A stretch of DNA of 64,000 nt from Tenebrio molitor (GCF_963966145.1 NC_091051.1:13516001-13580000); one strand, 5' to 3'. Positions 1 to 11,856 are shown, counted from the first letter of the stretch. The notes: a model not told the origin generated them from the sequence alone. Numbers and translations are program-made.

Positions 1-120
1 GTCCAATTGTCGCGCGTCCAGATTGCGACGACCAGTTTTCGCGCGTCCAGTTTTCGGCGTCCAATTGACGTGACACCCCAGAATTGACGCAGATCGCGGC
101 AAACTGTATGCAGATCTAGT
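1..120. repeat. Degenerate short-unit repeat at window edge
   Basis: The first 80 bases carry several spaced copies of a CGTCCA-type unit (GCGCGTCCAG, GGCGTCCAATTG) in a GC-rich block unlike the AT-rich DNA that follows. It looks like the terminal part of a repeat that begins outside the window. The family is not recognised. Confidence 0.35.
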
Positions 121-389
121 CCCACCACAGTCCTGGGCAAAAAGTGTATGATTTCTACATAATTGCTCCTGATGAAAAGTATCTGGCTACATAGGTAAAA
201 TGTCTGAGTTCCCTAGAGGAAGTATAAGCGCTTGTCGATGCAATGAAATCACCAATTTGACAATGAGAGATATCGAAAATTTGGGCTCTGCTCTCTTAGT
301 AAAGGTTCAGGATACTAAAAATTACATTCACCATTTTGGGAAAATTTTACCTGAAAATTTGCAGAGAGTAAAATAGAATACTAGAATAG

Positions 390-505
390 ATACATTATTC
401 AGAGTAGAAGGTCCTTTTGTGCTTCACCCAGTTGTCGACCTCGGCTTCGTCTCGGTCTTCAATCTCTGGGCTTAGCACAAAAAGACTCACTTCTACTCTT
501 TATGA
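390..505. repeat. Hairpin repeat with CTTCGTCTCGG core
   Basis: An imperfect inverted repeat: the left arm AGAGTAGAAGG...TTTTGTGC (about 397-420) pairs with GCACAAAAAGA...TTCTACTCT (about 474-500). The loop at about 438-455 contains a CCTCGGCTTCGTCTCGG core. A closely similar core lies inside mobile elements at about 46194-46211 and 60384-60402. No protein is encoded. It may be a small non-autonomous element or part of one. Confidence 0.45.
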
Positions 506-720
506 TATAATCTACTATTATTCCTATTATACGAGTATTTTATTGTTTTTTTTCTACCTTTCATGTTGAAATTTGCTATGCTAACAATACAGACAATTCC
601 TTTTGTATTACATATTTTAACATCATTTAAAAGGATTCTCTTTACTTTATACTCTCTTCACATTAAATAACATTCTTATATGTAATAAAGTAGATACCAT
701 CCATTCATTACAAAACACGT

Positions 721-1207
721 ACAATCGCGGCCATCCAAAAGTGAACGATAGCTTGCGAAAATTTCTGTATTTTTCGTTAGATTAAATCAGGCTGTATTCA
801 TTGGCGTTCGTGCAGCAGGCGTTAATATTTTAATATTAAAAATGAGACAGAAGTAATTAATACATTATTAAAGTGAAAGTAAACTTTAGTAAAGAAACCT
901 TTCCAACACCTATTCGCATTGGCCTCTCAAGCCTGTTTTCTTGCCAACCCCTCTTTATATTGAAGATGCAAGTCTTACTGCAATGTAATTCTCTCGCCAC
1001 AGCAGCCAACGACCAATTTTGTTTTAGCTTTGCAATAGCCCTAGCTGTCTGCATCGGAGTGAGATGTGGCTGATGTGGCATTTAAAAAAAATGGTTTCAA
1101 TAATTTTTTTATCGCTAGTGTCAAACTTTGACATTTTAGGACGCCTATGATTTAAAGTAAAAATCAAACTATAAAAAAAAACGTTCACTTTTGGATGACC
1201 GCGATAG
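721..1207 (-). mobile_element. Tc1-like non-autonomous element A, HTH ORF retained
   Basis: Terminal inverted repeats of about 26 bp (CWATCGCGGYCATCCAAAAG at both ends) are flanked by TA at 720-721 and 1208-1209, the Tc1/mariner target duplication. The minus strand (857-1081) encodes a helix-turn-helix of the Tc1 N-terminal type (LTPMQTARAIAKL, SLAAVARELHCS, then an IKRGW-like recognition segment). There is no DDE catalytic domain, so this is a deletion derivative. Its right TA is shared with the next element. Confidence 0.75.
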
Positions 1208-1209
1208 TA

Positions 1210-1596
1210 CAGTTAATTTCAAAATTATCGAGTACACCTCAAAAATCAAGAAGTCGATTTATTACAGTTTTTGCCAGATGTAAAGATGGCTTTTTGAAAT
1301 TTGAGCGTCATACTTAGGTTAGGTAAGTTTGACAACATAAAATGTCGCTGATATTTTAGAACACCATAATAGTGTGTGTTTTATCCTCTGCAGGGTGCTC
1401 TTAGCGATGTTATAATACTGGGCTACCCTCCGGATCGACCACTCTTCTTCTAATTTGGAAAGAATGAGCACTTTCGCGTTTTCAGTTAGATCAGGCATTT
1501 TGTTTGTCAAAATTGACATTGATCATTGACAAAAAAATGTAAGTGCATTTTACACTGTAGAAAATTAGGTGTACTCTATAATTTTGAAATTAACTG
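1210..1596 (-). mobile_element. Tc1-like non-autonomous element B, HTH ORF retained
   Basis: Terminal repeats of about 30 bp beginning CAGTTAATTTCAAAATTAT and ending with the complement, with TA at 1208-1209 and 1597-1598. Minus-strand ORF 1319-1519 has a Tc1/pogo-like helix-turn-helix (LTENAKVLILSKLEEEW, then IRRVAQYYNIAKSTLQ) and then stops, with no catalytic domain. A second copy of the family lies at 38058-38462 in the opposite orientation. Confidence 0.8.
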
Positions 1597-1724
1597 TATG
1601 TATGTAGTTTTTCGATCAAGGAAAACAAATTTATGAAAATAAATTATACCTAATGGAGCGTATAAAAGACCAAAATCATTACCATAACATCTTGCAATAC
1701 CTTCTAATATAGAAGATTATTTTT

Positions 1725-1905
1725 TGTTCGACACTGTCAGAATTTGAGAATTTTCTCCTGTGTAAACGGATTTTGATAAATGTCACAACTTGTCAAAACG
1801 AAACGTCAAGCTAATTTCAAAGGTTTTAAGCGATTTTAAAGGCCCACGAGTGCCAAAAAAAGGCCCAATTTACACAAGAACTCATTAAATAAACTACTAT
1901 TATTT
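1725..1905. repeat. Dispersed repeat R1, copy 1
   Basis: The segment reads from TTGTTCGACACTGTCAG to a block with AGGCCCACGAGTGCC and CCCAATTTACAC. The same order of blocks recurs, reverse-complemented, at about 13450-13740 and about 37125-37365. No target duplication or protein domain was identified. The GGCCCACGAG...TTTACACACGAACG part forms an imperfect palindrome in the other copies. Confidence 0.6.
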
Positions 1906-4373
1906 TTCATTCGTTATATTTTATGCATATTTAAGGTGAAAATAAACGTTGAAAGTTCCATGGTTTTTTACTATGTGCTTTTGTTTTTTTTTTTAATTGC
2001 AGTTTATTTAGTTCTATTTTATACTTCTCATAATCTTACGAAAAAACAGATGTGCCAATATCATGGCTTTAGTTTGGTATTTATGTATTTGTAAGTGATT
2101 ATTTTTTCCTTGTAGTAATTCCATTTAATTCTGCTTTCCAAACATCTTTTCCGTATTCAAGTTTTCCATAAATTAAAAAAAAAATACAACACTCGCAACG
2201 CGTCTAAATATCTTTCACGGTTCGTAGCATGTTTTTCTGATAGTAGTGCAAGAGGATGCAACCATACATACATCGCGTTCTCCCTGAAGTAAGCCATGAA
2301 CTTCGAAGCTCAAGTAAAACATTCAGCCATCTGCATATAAAATATGAGACATGATGGTACACAAAACATGCAACATACAGAGTGAGAAAGCGTTCCAGTT
2401 CTCGAAAGCCTTGCGCCTTTCCCATTTCTCTTTCATCCTGACGGAGTGTCAGGCTGAGGACCTTTCCGCAACACGTCCGCTGTGCACACGTGGGCGAAAC
2501 GTCGTGCCGTGAGAACGCAACCACCCTCTGGCACAATGCCACTTACTAATCGAATAATAAGACATTAGAGCGGCAACAAAAAATGTCGCCGGCGCGAAAC
2601 CAAATTTGAAGCAAAACATAAATCACAATTTGACAGGTCGAGCTCAACCCTACACACAGACGCGTTACATTTAGTCCGGCTTCTTCGGCGGTCAAATACC
2701 GCCCTTATTGAAATCGTTCTGAAGAGCCTCCGCGCCATATTGTCTGGCGATCCATCATGCGACTGTCAGATGTTATTGTTACGGAAATCTATATAGTAGG
2801 CTGCGATTGTTGTGTCACAGCCGACTACAGTGTGAGCACGCATAATTGCCCAACTTTAAAATCGGGGATCAAATTGGCTTTGTGCGAATGAATATTTTAT
2901 TTTGGCACTATTAAAGGCGGCGAGGGGGCAGCGTTCGCCCGATCAATTTCAGAGTCCGATGGGTATTCAAATGGAGAAAAAGAAGGATGTCGCGCAAATA
3001 CGGTATCTGTTGCTGGCAAGGATTCTTCGCTGGTTACGGTAACGGCGCCGGTTATCAGGAACCGGCACTCGGGCCAACTGTCTCCTGATCGAGATGATTA
3101 ATGGCGAGGCACGGATATATTAGTCCGAGGATTGCACATTTCACGCGTCTACTTCACACTTCGTATTCTGAACTGCTCAGATTATCTGTTGGGTCCCCTA
3201 TTTACATCCTTTGCGTGCGTTACGTGCTCCAATAGATAAATAAACGTAATTAACGGCCTGAATGGGACATAATTTGGCTCGGGAATATCCTCGACTACAA
3301 CTATTTACACCAACTTCCTACGCGTTCATTAATAATTTCGCGTTTTCAGAACTGGCGCATCCACCAATTTTAGCACAGACGATGCGCAACACTGCACGCC
3401 TCGACTTTACCAGTTTATTTTGGAAAGATGATGGTCAACGAGACCTTCACACAAAGAACGAGAGAGTGCTTGTGTGAACTGCTTTCGAGCATGTCGGAAA
3501 ACTGGAAGTGCCCTACGTTTCGATATAAAGGAGCAAGTCTCACGGCATAATTACGCTACAGTAAAAAATCTTGATTGCTGACAGATTAACCCTTTTACTG
3601 GCGAATTTTTAGATAAAAACTTATCTAAAAACATCTCACGTGTTCTCTCACTTGTAGATGAATAACCAAATTAAATTTTCTCGGAGTCACGCAGTCGTTC
3701 AGAACCAAACCAAAACTAAGGTACTAAAAAAGTTTCGATTCAATAGAACTTGAGTTGTCTTCTGACAATAAATGTGAGACGAGCGAAAGATAAAAAAGAA
3801 TGAACATGGTGTGTAAATCACTCGATACATTCGTATTTAGGAACTCAATTATTTTAAAAATTGTCTAAGTATTTTCATTTCAACAATAGTTTAAGTGTTG
3901 TTGACTATAATAAATATGCGTTTCATTCCTCAAGAACGAAATAACAGAACACTCTTCCTCATTTTCTCTAAAATACACGAAAAGTTTGAAATGGAAAGGT
4001 CATGTGACAGGTTTTGTTTCAGTTTTTAATTACAAATTGCGTTTTAATAAACAGCAAATTCATTGATTGATCTAAATTAGCAACTTTGGATTTAACTCAT
4101 TATTGCAACATATACCAGGTAAAAAAAAACATTTTCACAATATTTCCTTTTTAAATAATCACAAATGAAAACAAAAAATTGGAATGTATAAATAATTCTT
4201 TTGAAAGGTGCTGCTATATATTTTAATAAATTTTAATAACATTCATGATGTGCAAAAAAAACAGTAATACTCGTACATATAAATTTATGAAGCAAAACAT
4301 ACCTACAGTGGATCTAAAAGATAATGAAATTAATTCGATGTTCAATATTTTGCAGTCTGCTACAATACATGTA
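1906..4373. other. Gene-free; GC-richer island about 2640-3560
   Basis: No ORF here has recognisable domains. About 2640-3560 is noticeably richer in G and C than its surroundings and lacks the simple A/T runs seen elsewhere. It contains TATA-like and CpG-containing stretches but no convincing exon. It could be a conserved regulatory block of a gene outside the window, which is inference from composition only. Confidence 0.3.
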
Positions 4374-4755
4374 TAGTGGACCCAGAACTCTAACGTTTTA
4401 TGATAGGCAATATCGTTATGAGGTTAAATAGCTTAAGAAAGAATTAGGTAATGTACGTAAATAAAGAGCTTCTAAAAATAAGTGAGAACAGAGTCAATTG
4501 CTTTATGGATGTAAGATGTAATTATCCTTGGTAAAATGGTTAGGGATTGATACCCAGCTGTTAGGGCGCAATAAAGCAATTGACTCTGTTCTCACATATT
4601 TCTAGAAGCTCTTTAAACAGATATTTAAGGGCAGACGATATACCAGGTAGTCTCTCTTGGACGAAGTGCTCGTCTTCTCACTAGGAGGTGTCAAATACTA
4701 ATCCCCTTGTTATTAGTATTGTCTATCATAAAGCGTTAAAGTTCTGGGAGTACTA
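4374..4755. mobile_element. TA-flanked long inverted-repeat element
   Basis: Both arms begin near TAGT followed by CCCAGAAC and continue through ACGYTTTATGATAG. An inner pair (about 4468-4508 and 4570-4611, AGAGCTTCTA...CAATTGCTTTA) folds back almost perfectly. TA dinucleotides flank both ends (4372-4373, 4756-4757). No coding capacity. Best described as a Tc1/mariner-like foldback MITE. Confidence 0.65.
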
Positions 4756-4848
4756 TACGAGTGTATAGTTCTTGTAACGTTACGACTGGTTTATCCAGCT
4801 TTTTTGGAAGTTTGGACATAATTTGATACATATTCTTTCAATTCTGTT

Positions 4849-5125
4849 CAATTAGAAGTAACTAGTTTAAAGTGCGTCTATCGATATTTTGAAACGACTT
4901 TTTAAACACTAGTTAACATTTTGGGTCGTTTATGATGGTCTCATTACTAGGGCATTATTTACCAATCCTGTAACAAAAACTCTCGATGGTACCTGCGGAT
5001 TATTGAGGATCGGTTACTCACTACTTTTACGAAAATCTTTGTTAGCCGGCAATAAACCACTGAAGGAAGCAAAAGGTCGTTTTAAAATATCGATAGACGC
5101 ACTTTAAACTAGTTACTTCTAATTG
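4849..5125. repeat. Inverted-repeat element
   Basis: The left arm (about 4850-4905, AATTAGAAGTAACTAG...) and the right arm (about 5070-5124) are reverse complements over about 50 bp, including TATCGATAGACGCAC. No target duplication is certain and there is no ORF. Probably a MITE. Confidence 0.6.
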
Positions 5126-7032
5126 GCAACTAATTGGCAACTAATGTTGCCAACACACATCAACATACAGTGAACATAAACAAAACTTTGTATTAGGACC
5201 GAAAAATCATTTCATATGTACGTGGTAAGTAGTAAATCTAAATCTGGGTTAAGATAGTTTTATTAGTATTTCGTTAGATTAGAAAAAAAATTAAGAAGAA
5301 GAGTCATCTGATCAAATTAAATTGCAAGAAATTTCTATAGCGAGTTTACATAAAATCTTCAAATTAATTTCTTTTTTTTTTTGTGGAACACATTAAAATC
5401 TTAAACACGGCATTTTAATGTGTTTTATAACGGCTACATGAATAGTTGATGTAAAAGAAAGGAGAATCAGGAAACTATCTTCCTAAGTTTGATCCTAAGT
5501 GTGTCGCAAGTTTTTTGAGACTTCCAAAACAAACTAGTAACACAGTCAAAGCTCTAAAGAAAGATGTCAAAAGAATACCCTTAACGATAGTTTTACTGTA
5601 AAAATGAAAGAAAAAGACATGGAAAATAATTTAAGCAATAATTATGAAAGAATACAACTCTTATTGTGCAATATCTTGTTTTAAATGGTTTGACATTTAC
5701 TGACTTTACTGCTGTACCATTGTATTTATTACTGATTGCTAGTATTAGTATCCAATTTTTATACATATGTGTAACTGTTGATAATTCGCTGAAGAATATA
5801 ATTGTAGTAATAATTTTTGCTTGTTGATATTAGATGTAAAATAGAATACCATTAACAAATTGGTTGTTGTTTTTTTTTTCCAAAGATAACATATAAATTG
5901 GAGCTTATAAAATAATATTAAGGCATACTCACAGAATACTCGTACATATGTATAAAAAGGATTATCCTTGACGAAACATATTTCCGCGTAGAATAGAGAT
6001 AAATAAATAAAAAGATGAAAAATGTCTCCTTAGAGTTGAGATTTCCATAGAAAGGCCGAGTAAAAATGGTCGGCTATTTTATTCTGAGTAAAGAATACGA
6101 TTTGGTGATTTCTGCGAGGCATTGGGAAAATTTATGAAAATGTCGAATTGAAAGAGCGTCCGCCCTTTCAACACATAAACCGGTGAAATAAATTTGCTTT
6201 TATACTAAAGTGATTCTATATCAACCTTTGGGAGAGCATATAATATTTTTATGGGGATTTCTGTGCAAAGAATGTATGATCTATAGATCTATAACATATA
6301 AAAGGCACATTTTATCGCGCGGCCACTATATACATATACAGTCTCTGATATAATTTTATGTGACATATTATGTATTAAAATCGGTTTTGCGGTGCGGAAA
6401 ATAGCCTATAAGTACCTCCATATTGTATTCGCACATTTTAACTGTGATGGATTTCCCTTCGCGGTCCACTCCGCGCCATCGAGAAACGGCAAACTTCCAC
6501 AGCATTTGCATTAAAATGTAATCTCTTATACGGCGATGTTGCCAACATGCAAACTTATCTCATTTAGATGATATACGATACAATCTTCGAACGTTTCCTA
6601 ATAAAACTAAATCGGATTTCGACCTCCCCTAATCAGGACTGACCCCGCTCGAAATTAACCATTTCCGTTACGTAACGTACAAACAATACCTCCGACACAC
6701 AAATTCTGATATACAATTTAATTAATTAATTTCCAAAATTGTAGTTGTTCCTCCGGAAAACATTACGAATATAAAACTCTCCTTTATCTAAAGTATTTGT
6801 GGATAACACAATCACTTAGAACGCAAGTTGGGACTCAAACAAGGGGTATTGTTCTCGCTTAGATTTTTTAATTAATTTTTTACACACTACGAAAACATTG
6901 AAAAAGAGAAAAATATATTCATAAATACAAGAAAAACCAATGTATTGGAACACTTGTTAGAAAATAAGAAAGAAAAACAGAAAAACGGAAAATTTATAAA
7001 CTTTTTGATATTTTAAGTATACTCTTGTAGGT
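5126..7032. other. Gene-free AT-rich DNA
   Basis: Nothing supported as coding. About 6290-6720 is somewhat GC-richer (GCGCGGCCAC, CGCGGTCCACTCCGCGCC) and may be regulatory. The rest is AT-rich with homopolymer runs. Confidence 0.4.
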
Positions 7033-7209
7033 ATACAAGTGATTCACGAGTAATAATGAGCCCAAAGGAATTGAAAATGCAACCCACAATACATTTGGAA
7101 GGTAAAGCTGGATTATTACGGCGTCCACATCCAGGTTTACGTTCCAAATGTACTGTGGGTTGCATTTTCAATTTCGCCGGGCTCATTATTACTCGTGAAT
7201 CATTTGTAT
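7033..7209. repeat. Foldback repeat with 67-bp arms
   Basis: Arms at 7033-7099 and 7143-7209 are near-perfect reverse complements (ATACAAGTGATTCACGAG at the tips), with a 43-bp spacer. ORFs read through it on both strands, but this only mirrors the palindrome. A diverged half copy of one arm lies at about 59415-59478. Confidence 0.75.
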
Positions 7210-7586
7210 ATTCAGATGTAACCAAAAATGATATAGAAATTTCCATTCAAAAGACAGCTCGCTTAAGTAATATAGTAAATTTACATAAATATTGTTTAAA
7301 TGAAATAATTAATTCACACCTTTTCTACATTTTTTATATAACATATTTTTTGTATTCTACTTTATTAAATAGAGTATTCAACTGAAAAGAAATATTTTTT
7401 TTGTGATGCAGAAGCTGTACACTACTTCTCAACCACTTGAATTTGGAAAATTGAGAAAAACTATATAAAAACCATATAAAAATACTTAGGTACTAAAGTT
7501 CTTGTAAAAATTCATTATTTTCGTCCTTCCCTACACCCTACCACCCACTAATCTCCAACTCCAATTTTAAATACCTAATTCAAGTC

Positions 7587-7976
7587 TAGGGATGTACCTA
7601 CAGTTTAACTTATTTAACCAGTTAAAGTGGTTAACTTAATTTGTTAGCTAATGGTTAAACCGGTAAAGCCAACCCGACTAAAAAATTAATCAACTAACGT
7701 GTTTGACTGGTTAAATGTAGAGCTAGTTAATTAGCTGTTGGAAATCAGTTATGTTATAACAATAATTAACTTGATTAATTAGATATTATTTCGCATAGTT
7801 AAACAACATGATTTGTTAAATTATTTAACTATCGTTTCTTATTCAACTAATTAATAACTTAATTTAACCGGCCAAACAGGTTAACCGGTTGACCGGTTTA
7901 GCTCCTTAGTGGATTGAGTGTTTTGACCGGTTTAATCATGAGTTAGTTAATGAACCAGTTAAACTGAACAGCCCTA
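7587..7976. mobile_element. Degenerate hAT-like element rich in GGTTAA/CCGGTT
   Basis: The ends are TAGGGATGT... on the left and ...ACAGCCCTA on the right, with CAGTTTAAC close inside each end. The interior is packed with variants of GGTTAACCGGTTAA. The flanks TTCAAGTC and TTCTAGAA agree at only five of eight positions, so an 8-bp hAT duplication is suggested but not proven. No protein. Confidence 0.4.
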
Positions 7977-8983
7977 TTCTAGAAAAAATTCCGTTTCAGA
8001 GAAGTGTAAAGTATAAAACTGAAAATATTAAACTACCTATTGTTGTTACTTAATATAAAAAATATAGTGTTAACCTACAATAAAGCAGTATAATTTCTTA
8101 GAGCTAATTTTATTTCAGAGTTTAATTTTTATTATATTACTTAGCTTAGACAAAAATAGAATGTTTAATAATTGCTTAATTTGAAATAGTGTTATTATAG
8201 GAATTATGATTTTTGAAAGGTTTTAATTATTGTGAAGTAAGGTTGTAATTTAATTGTGCTTACAAGACTCTATCATTAGGATTTACGAAAATTGTACCGG
8301 AACAAATGATTCTAACACAGTTAAATTATCCGAATTAACATTAATTTGTAAGAGAGTTTAAAAATATAATTGGTTACATGTGAAAAAATTACATGCAAGA
8401 AATACAAAAAAAAGAATTCAAAATGTATGTGCATAATACCCTACTACTCGTAATTAAAAAAAAAAAATCAAAACTTGCAGGCAAATATGACTTGATTTTA
8501 TTTTTAATGTGTTTGTGTGAATAACTTATCGCTTTTTTGCATCAGAAGAAGCCAAAATATTTAATTATAAGTACGCTGATTTCTAATAATAGTTCTCAAG
8601 AAGATTAATACCTGAAGTTAGAAGGAATTTTTCTTGAACAATTCACACAGTAAATTATGAAATACTCGACTATGATACGCTGCGCAGAATTTAGATTAAA
8701 ACTGCTATAATTTGAGATCACGAAGCCAAGTTTTATATAAAATTATTTAATTTCATTATAGTACAACATTGTGAAAAAGTTGTTGCCGACTTTCTTTAAT
8801 AAACTTAATAATAACCTTAAAACATGGTCGATTTGCTGATTTTATCGATTATTTGGTTTTTTTTATCAAAGAAGCACATTACTAGGTTTAAATTTCTTCA
8901 GATTTATTAAATACAATCTAGTATACCTATCTAATACGACCAAAATTGATCGTTTACGTCATTTATTAGCTTATCTTATTCTA
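7977..8983. other. Gene-free AT-rich DNA
   Basis: I see no ORF with recognisable domains and no clear repeat in this stretch. Confidence 0.5.
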
Positions 8984-9214
8984 CGGCGTGATCAAATAGG
9001 ACTGTTTAAGTTGGTAACACTGAATTGTATTTTAAATCGTATAACAGGAGTAACTTTCGGTTGTTGATGGCTTGTCGTTGTTAATGCTATACCTACATCA
9101 GATATTTGTCAAATAAACCAACAAAACATATCCGGTTGCAGTGTTATAAATAACCGAATTAAAAAATTTTCTTAATTATACTGCCAACTTAAACAGTCCT
9201 TCTTGATCACCCGG
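8984..9214. mobile_element. TA-flanked MITE
   Basis: Terminal repeats CSGSGTGATCAA followed by AGGACTGTTTAAGTTGG are present at both ends in inverted orientation. TA flanks at 8982-8983 and 9215-9216. 231 bp, non-coding; a Tc1/mariner-type non-autonomous element. Confidence 0.7.
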
Positions 9215-9494
9215 TATATAATCAAAAATTATTATTTTTATGTACTACGCTTTATAAAATTTTTATTATATTTTACTATAATTTACAGGACATCAAATAA
9301 ACGTCTTTCAAAATATAATCATAATTCATAACGTTTCGAGATTTTTGTTTTATTGTCGTCACTCATTTGACGGCACTGTCATTTTATTTAATGTTTCGTT
9401 AATGTAAATCATACTTCTAATTTTGAGGTTAACCAAGGCGAGTTCCATTACAAGTTTAGACAGAAACCCACTTGGCATATATGTCACTTATGAC

Positions 9495-9693
9495 CAGTGT
9501 TAGGACAAAATAGTACCGGACAGTCGACCAGTACAACTTTGCGTAATCCCTCGCTCGCACATAAACACGATTCAGCTGGTTCACCTGTTATTTAAAGCGA
9601 ACCAGCTGAATCGTGTTTATATCTGAGCGGGGTATTACGCAAAGTTTAATACTTACTGGTCGACTTGTCCGGGATTGTTCTGTCCTAAGACTG
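9495..9693. mobile_element. hAT-like foldback MITE with 8-bp target duplication
   Basis: The element begins CAGTGTTAGGACA and ends with the complement of CAGTCTTAGGACA. Its arms fold over about 85-93 bp around a short loop near 9583-9598. A perfect direct repeat CTTATGAC flanks it at 9487-9494 and 9694-9701. An 8-bp duplication and CAGTG-type ends fit the hAT superfamily. No ORF. Confidence 0.8.
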
Positions 9694-9701
9694 CTTATGA
9701 C

Positions 9702-10737
9702 ATATTATTGTGAAGGCTTGCAAGCATGTTTTACACAATAAAAAATTTATAATTAACACACAATAAGAATATAATAAAAATAAAATAGACAAAACAATTT
9801 TTAGGCTTCAAACATTTTAGTATCAAAATTACTCAAATATTTTGGAACTATTATTTTTTTTATTTTTTTTTTACTGATTTCTGAATAGCTAAAACGTTTT
9901 GAATAAGTTCATTAGAGTATACGAAGAAATGTATGAGATGCAGGTCTGGAATTCCTGCAAATTAATTTTGTTAATTATTAATTTTTACGGTTTTCGCAAT
10001 TTAATTTTTTTACTACAGACTCATACAGTGCTTACCAAGAAGTTCGCAAGAGAAGGGAACATTTTTTGTTCATTGATTTAGCAAGAATATGTATTATAGG
10101 GCAATCGTCGCAAATTATTATTATCACTTGATTTCCGGTATACGTCAAATCTGACATAAAAAAAATCGGTTTATATTAATTTATTTAATATGATTTTATA
10201 TCTATTCAAAATTTTCAGAACAAAATTGGCTAAAAAAATAAATCACTTATTCTCGCAAAACAATCAAAATTTCCAAAATTGAATCTCAACTTGACACCGA
10301 GCAGAAAGTATGTTTATGAAAGTAAATCTGAACCCTCATCGCAATAATTTTATTCTAAGAAGTATTTGTAGTAATTTTCAAAATATCGTCCTAAGTAAAG
10401 GGACAACCTTGTTACAATTTTTTTTTTAATTTATTCTGATAATTTGTACATGAGCATAAAATCTCAGTGACAGAGCTACCTTTTTGCTCTAATTTTTACG
10501 TTATATTTAATTCAAACCTCATTATCAAATTTTTTTAATGTAAAATTTGAGGTAAACCCACATTGTTTGACATAACGGGAGACCAGGATTATTTTTTTAA
10601 CGTTGAACACACTGTTTGATTTCCATCACTAAAGTGCCTGACATGGGGACCTATCAAAATGAACATAACATGTTGCTGAATTTCCCGCGATATATGAGTA
10701 TTCTTCTATTGCAAACTAGAGTGGTATATAAGAGAAA
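9702..10737. other. Gene-free AT-rich DNA
   Basis: A few short ORFs occur but none shows a domain or coding-like composition. Nothing else seen. Confidence 0.5.
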
Positions 10738-11008
10738 GTAGGCTCGATCCTGGTTCCTAGGGGAGTGTTTGAGAGTTAGATTTAAGTTGGCAGCCTGGTT
10801 TTCACAAAATTTGTGAAGTTAATGCAAGCAAATCTAAATAGTTAACATAATATTTATATTTTATTTTCACTCCAGAAACATTTTGTTGTTAACTAGCAAT
10901 TTTATTTAAACGCAGATAACGACAATTTTGACAATAAAAGTGCAGCCAATTGTCTGAATTATCAATCGAAAAACGTCCCTAGGAACCAGGATGGAGCCAA
11001 CTCAATTT
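10738..11008. mobile_element. Inverted-repeat MITE
   Basis: The left end GTAGGCTCGATCCTGGTTCC and the right end (complement of TTGGCTCCATCCTGGTTCC) match over about 28 bp, including TCCTGGTTCCTAGGG. No coding capacity and no certain target duplication. Confidence 0.6.
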
Positions 11009-11489
11009 AATATACTAATTTTATTGCAAAACTAGTAAAACTGACAACAATGCACCACACATTGACGTTGTTTATAACCTCAAACTTCGAAAAACATAAG
11101 CTAATTCAACAGCCAGCTTTACTCCCAAATTAAATGCAGAATGGCCTCCCTTTATGCCAAAACAACGGGAATGCATTTTTTATATGTAGTGGATGTCACA
11201 TGATAACAGTTGTCAGTCATATTTTTAGTCTTTAAACAACCAGCTAGGTTTTCCATAGTAAAATTATTGCCAAATCAAACTTATTAGTAACAACTGTATA
11301 TCTCTTCCATAAAAGACATCGCAATGCAATTTTATTATATTGTTGGAGTTTTAAAATAAATTCTTACTGCTACATAGAATATTTGGTGAGACCTTTTGTA
11401 GTAGAAGTTAAGAAAATATGACTACCCAATGGGCTCCATGGAGTCTTTATCCACACCGATAAGATGAATATTATCAACACCAAGTTATA

Positions 11490-11856
11490 TCGGGCGTTCA
11501 AATGAAATTCTGGGCTGAGTAGGCGTTGGAAAAATTAAACCGTTTAGAACAGTGTAAAGTTTGAATTTACCGCCGTTTGACACGAATGACATTTGTTTAT
11601 GTTTAATCGGGACATAATTGAACATGTTTGTTTTCAGCAAAAGGTGCCCTTAGATATTTGCTTCGAGAATAGGAATCGTTATGTTACTCTATTTTTGATG
11701 TAAAACATTGCAAAGAAAGAAAAAAAAAGAAAAATTGTTTGGCTCTAAATTTTAGGTTAGCTGTCAACATGCTCCAATTAATCTACGCTTTAAAAAAGCA
11801 CAACAATTGACGGTTTCCAACGCCTTCCCAGCCCAGGACTTCATTCGAACGCGCGA
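11490..11856. mobile_element. TA-flanked MITE with 45-bp terminal repeats
   Basis: Both ends begin TCGSGCGTTC and continue through CTGGGCTG and AGGCGTTGGAAA in inverted orientation. TA occurs immediately outside (about 11488-11489 and 11857-11858). Non-coding; Tc1/mariner-type. Confidence 0.65.

Noticed and set aside
2204..2542. 112-codon minus-strand ORF
   Set aside because: No domain, no coding-like conservation visible, low-complexity ends; probably chance in a GC-richer patch.
7013..7385. ORFs on both strands
   Set aside because: They mirror the palindrome at 7033-7209; coding on both strands of a foldback is an artefact.
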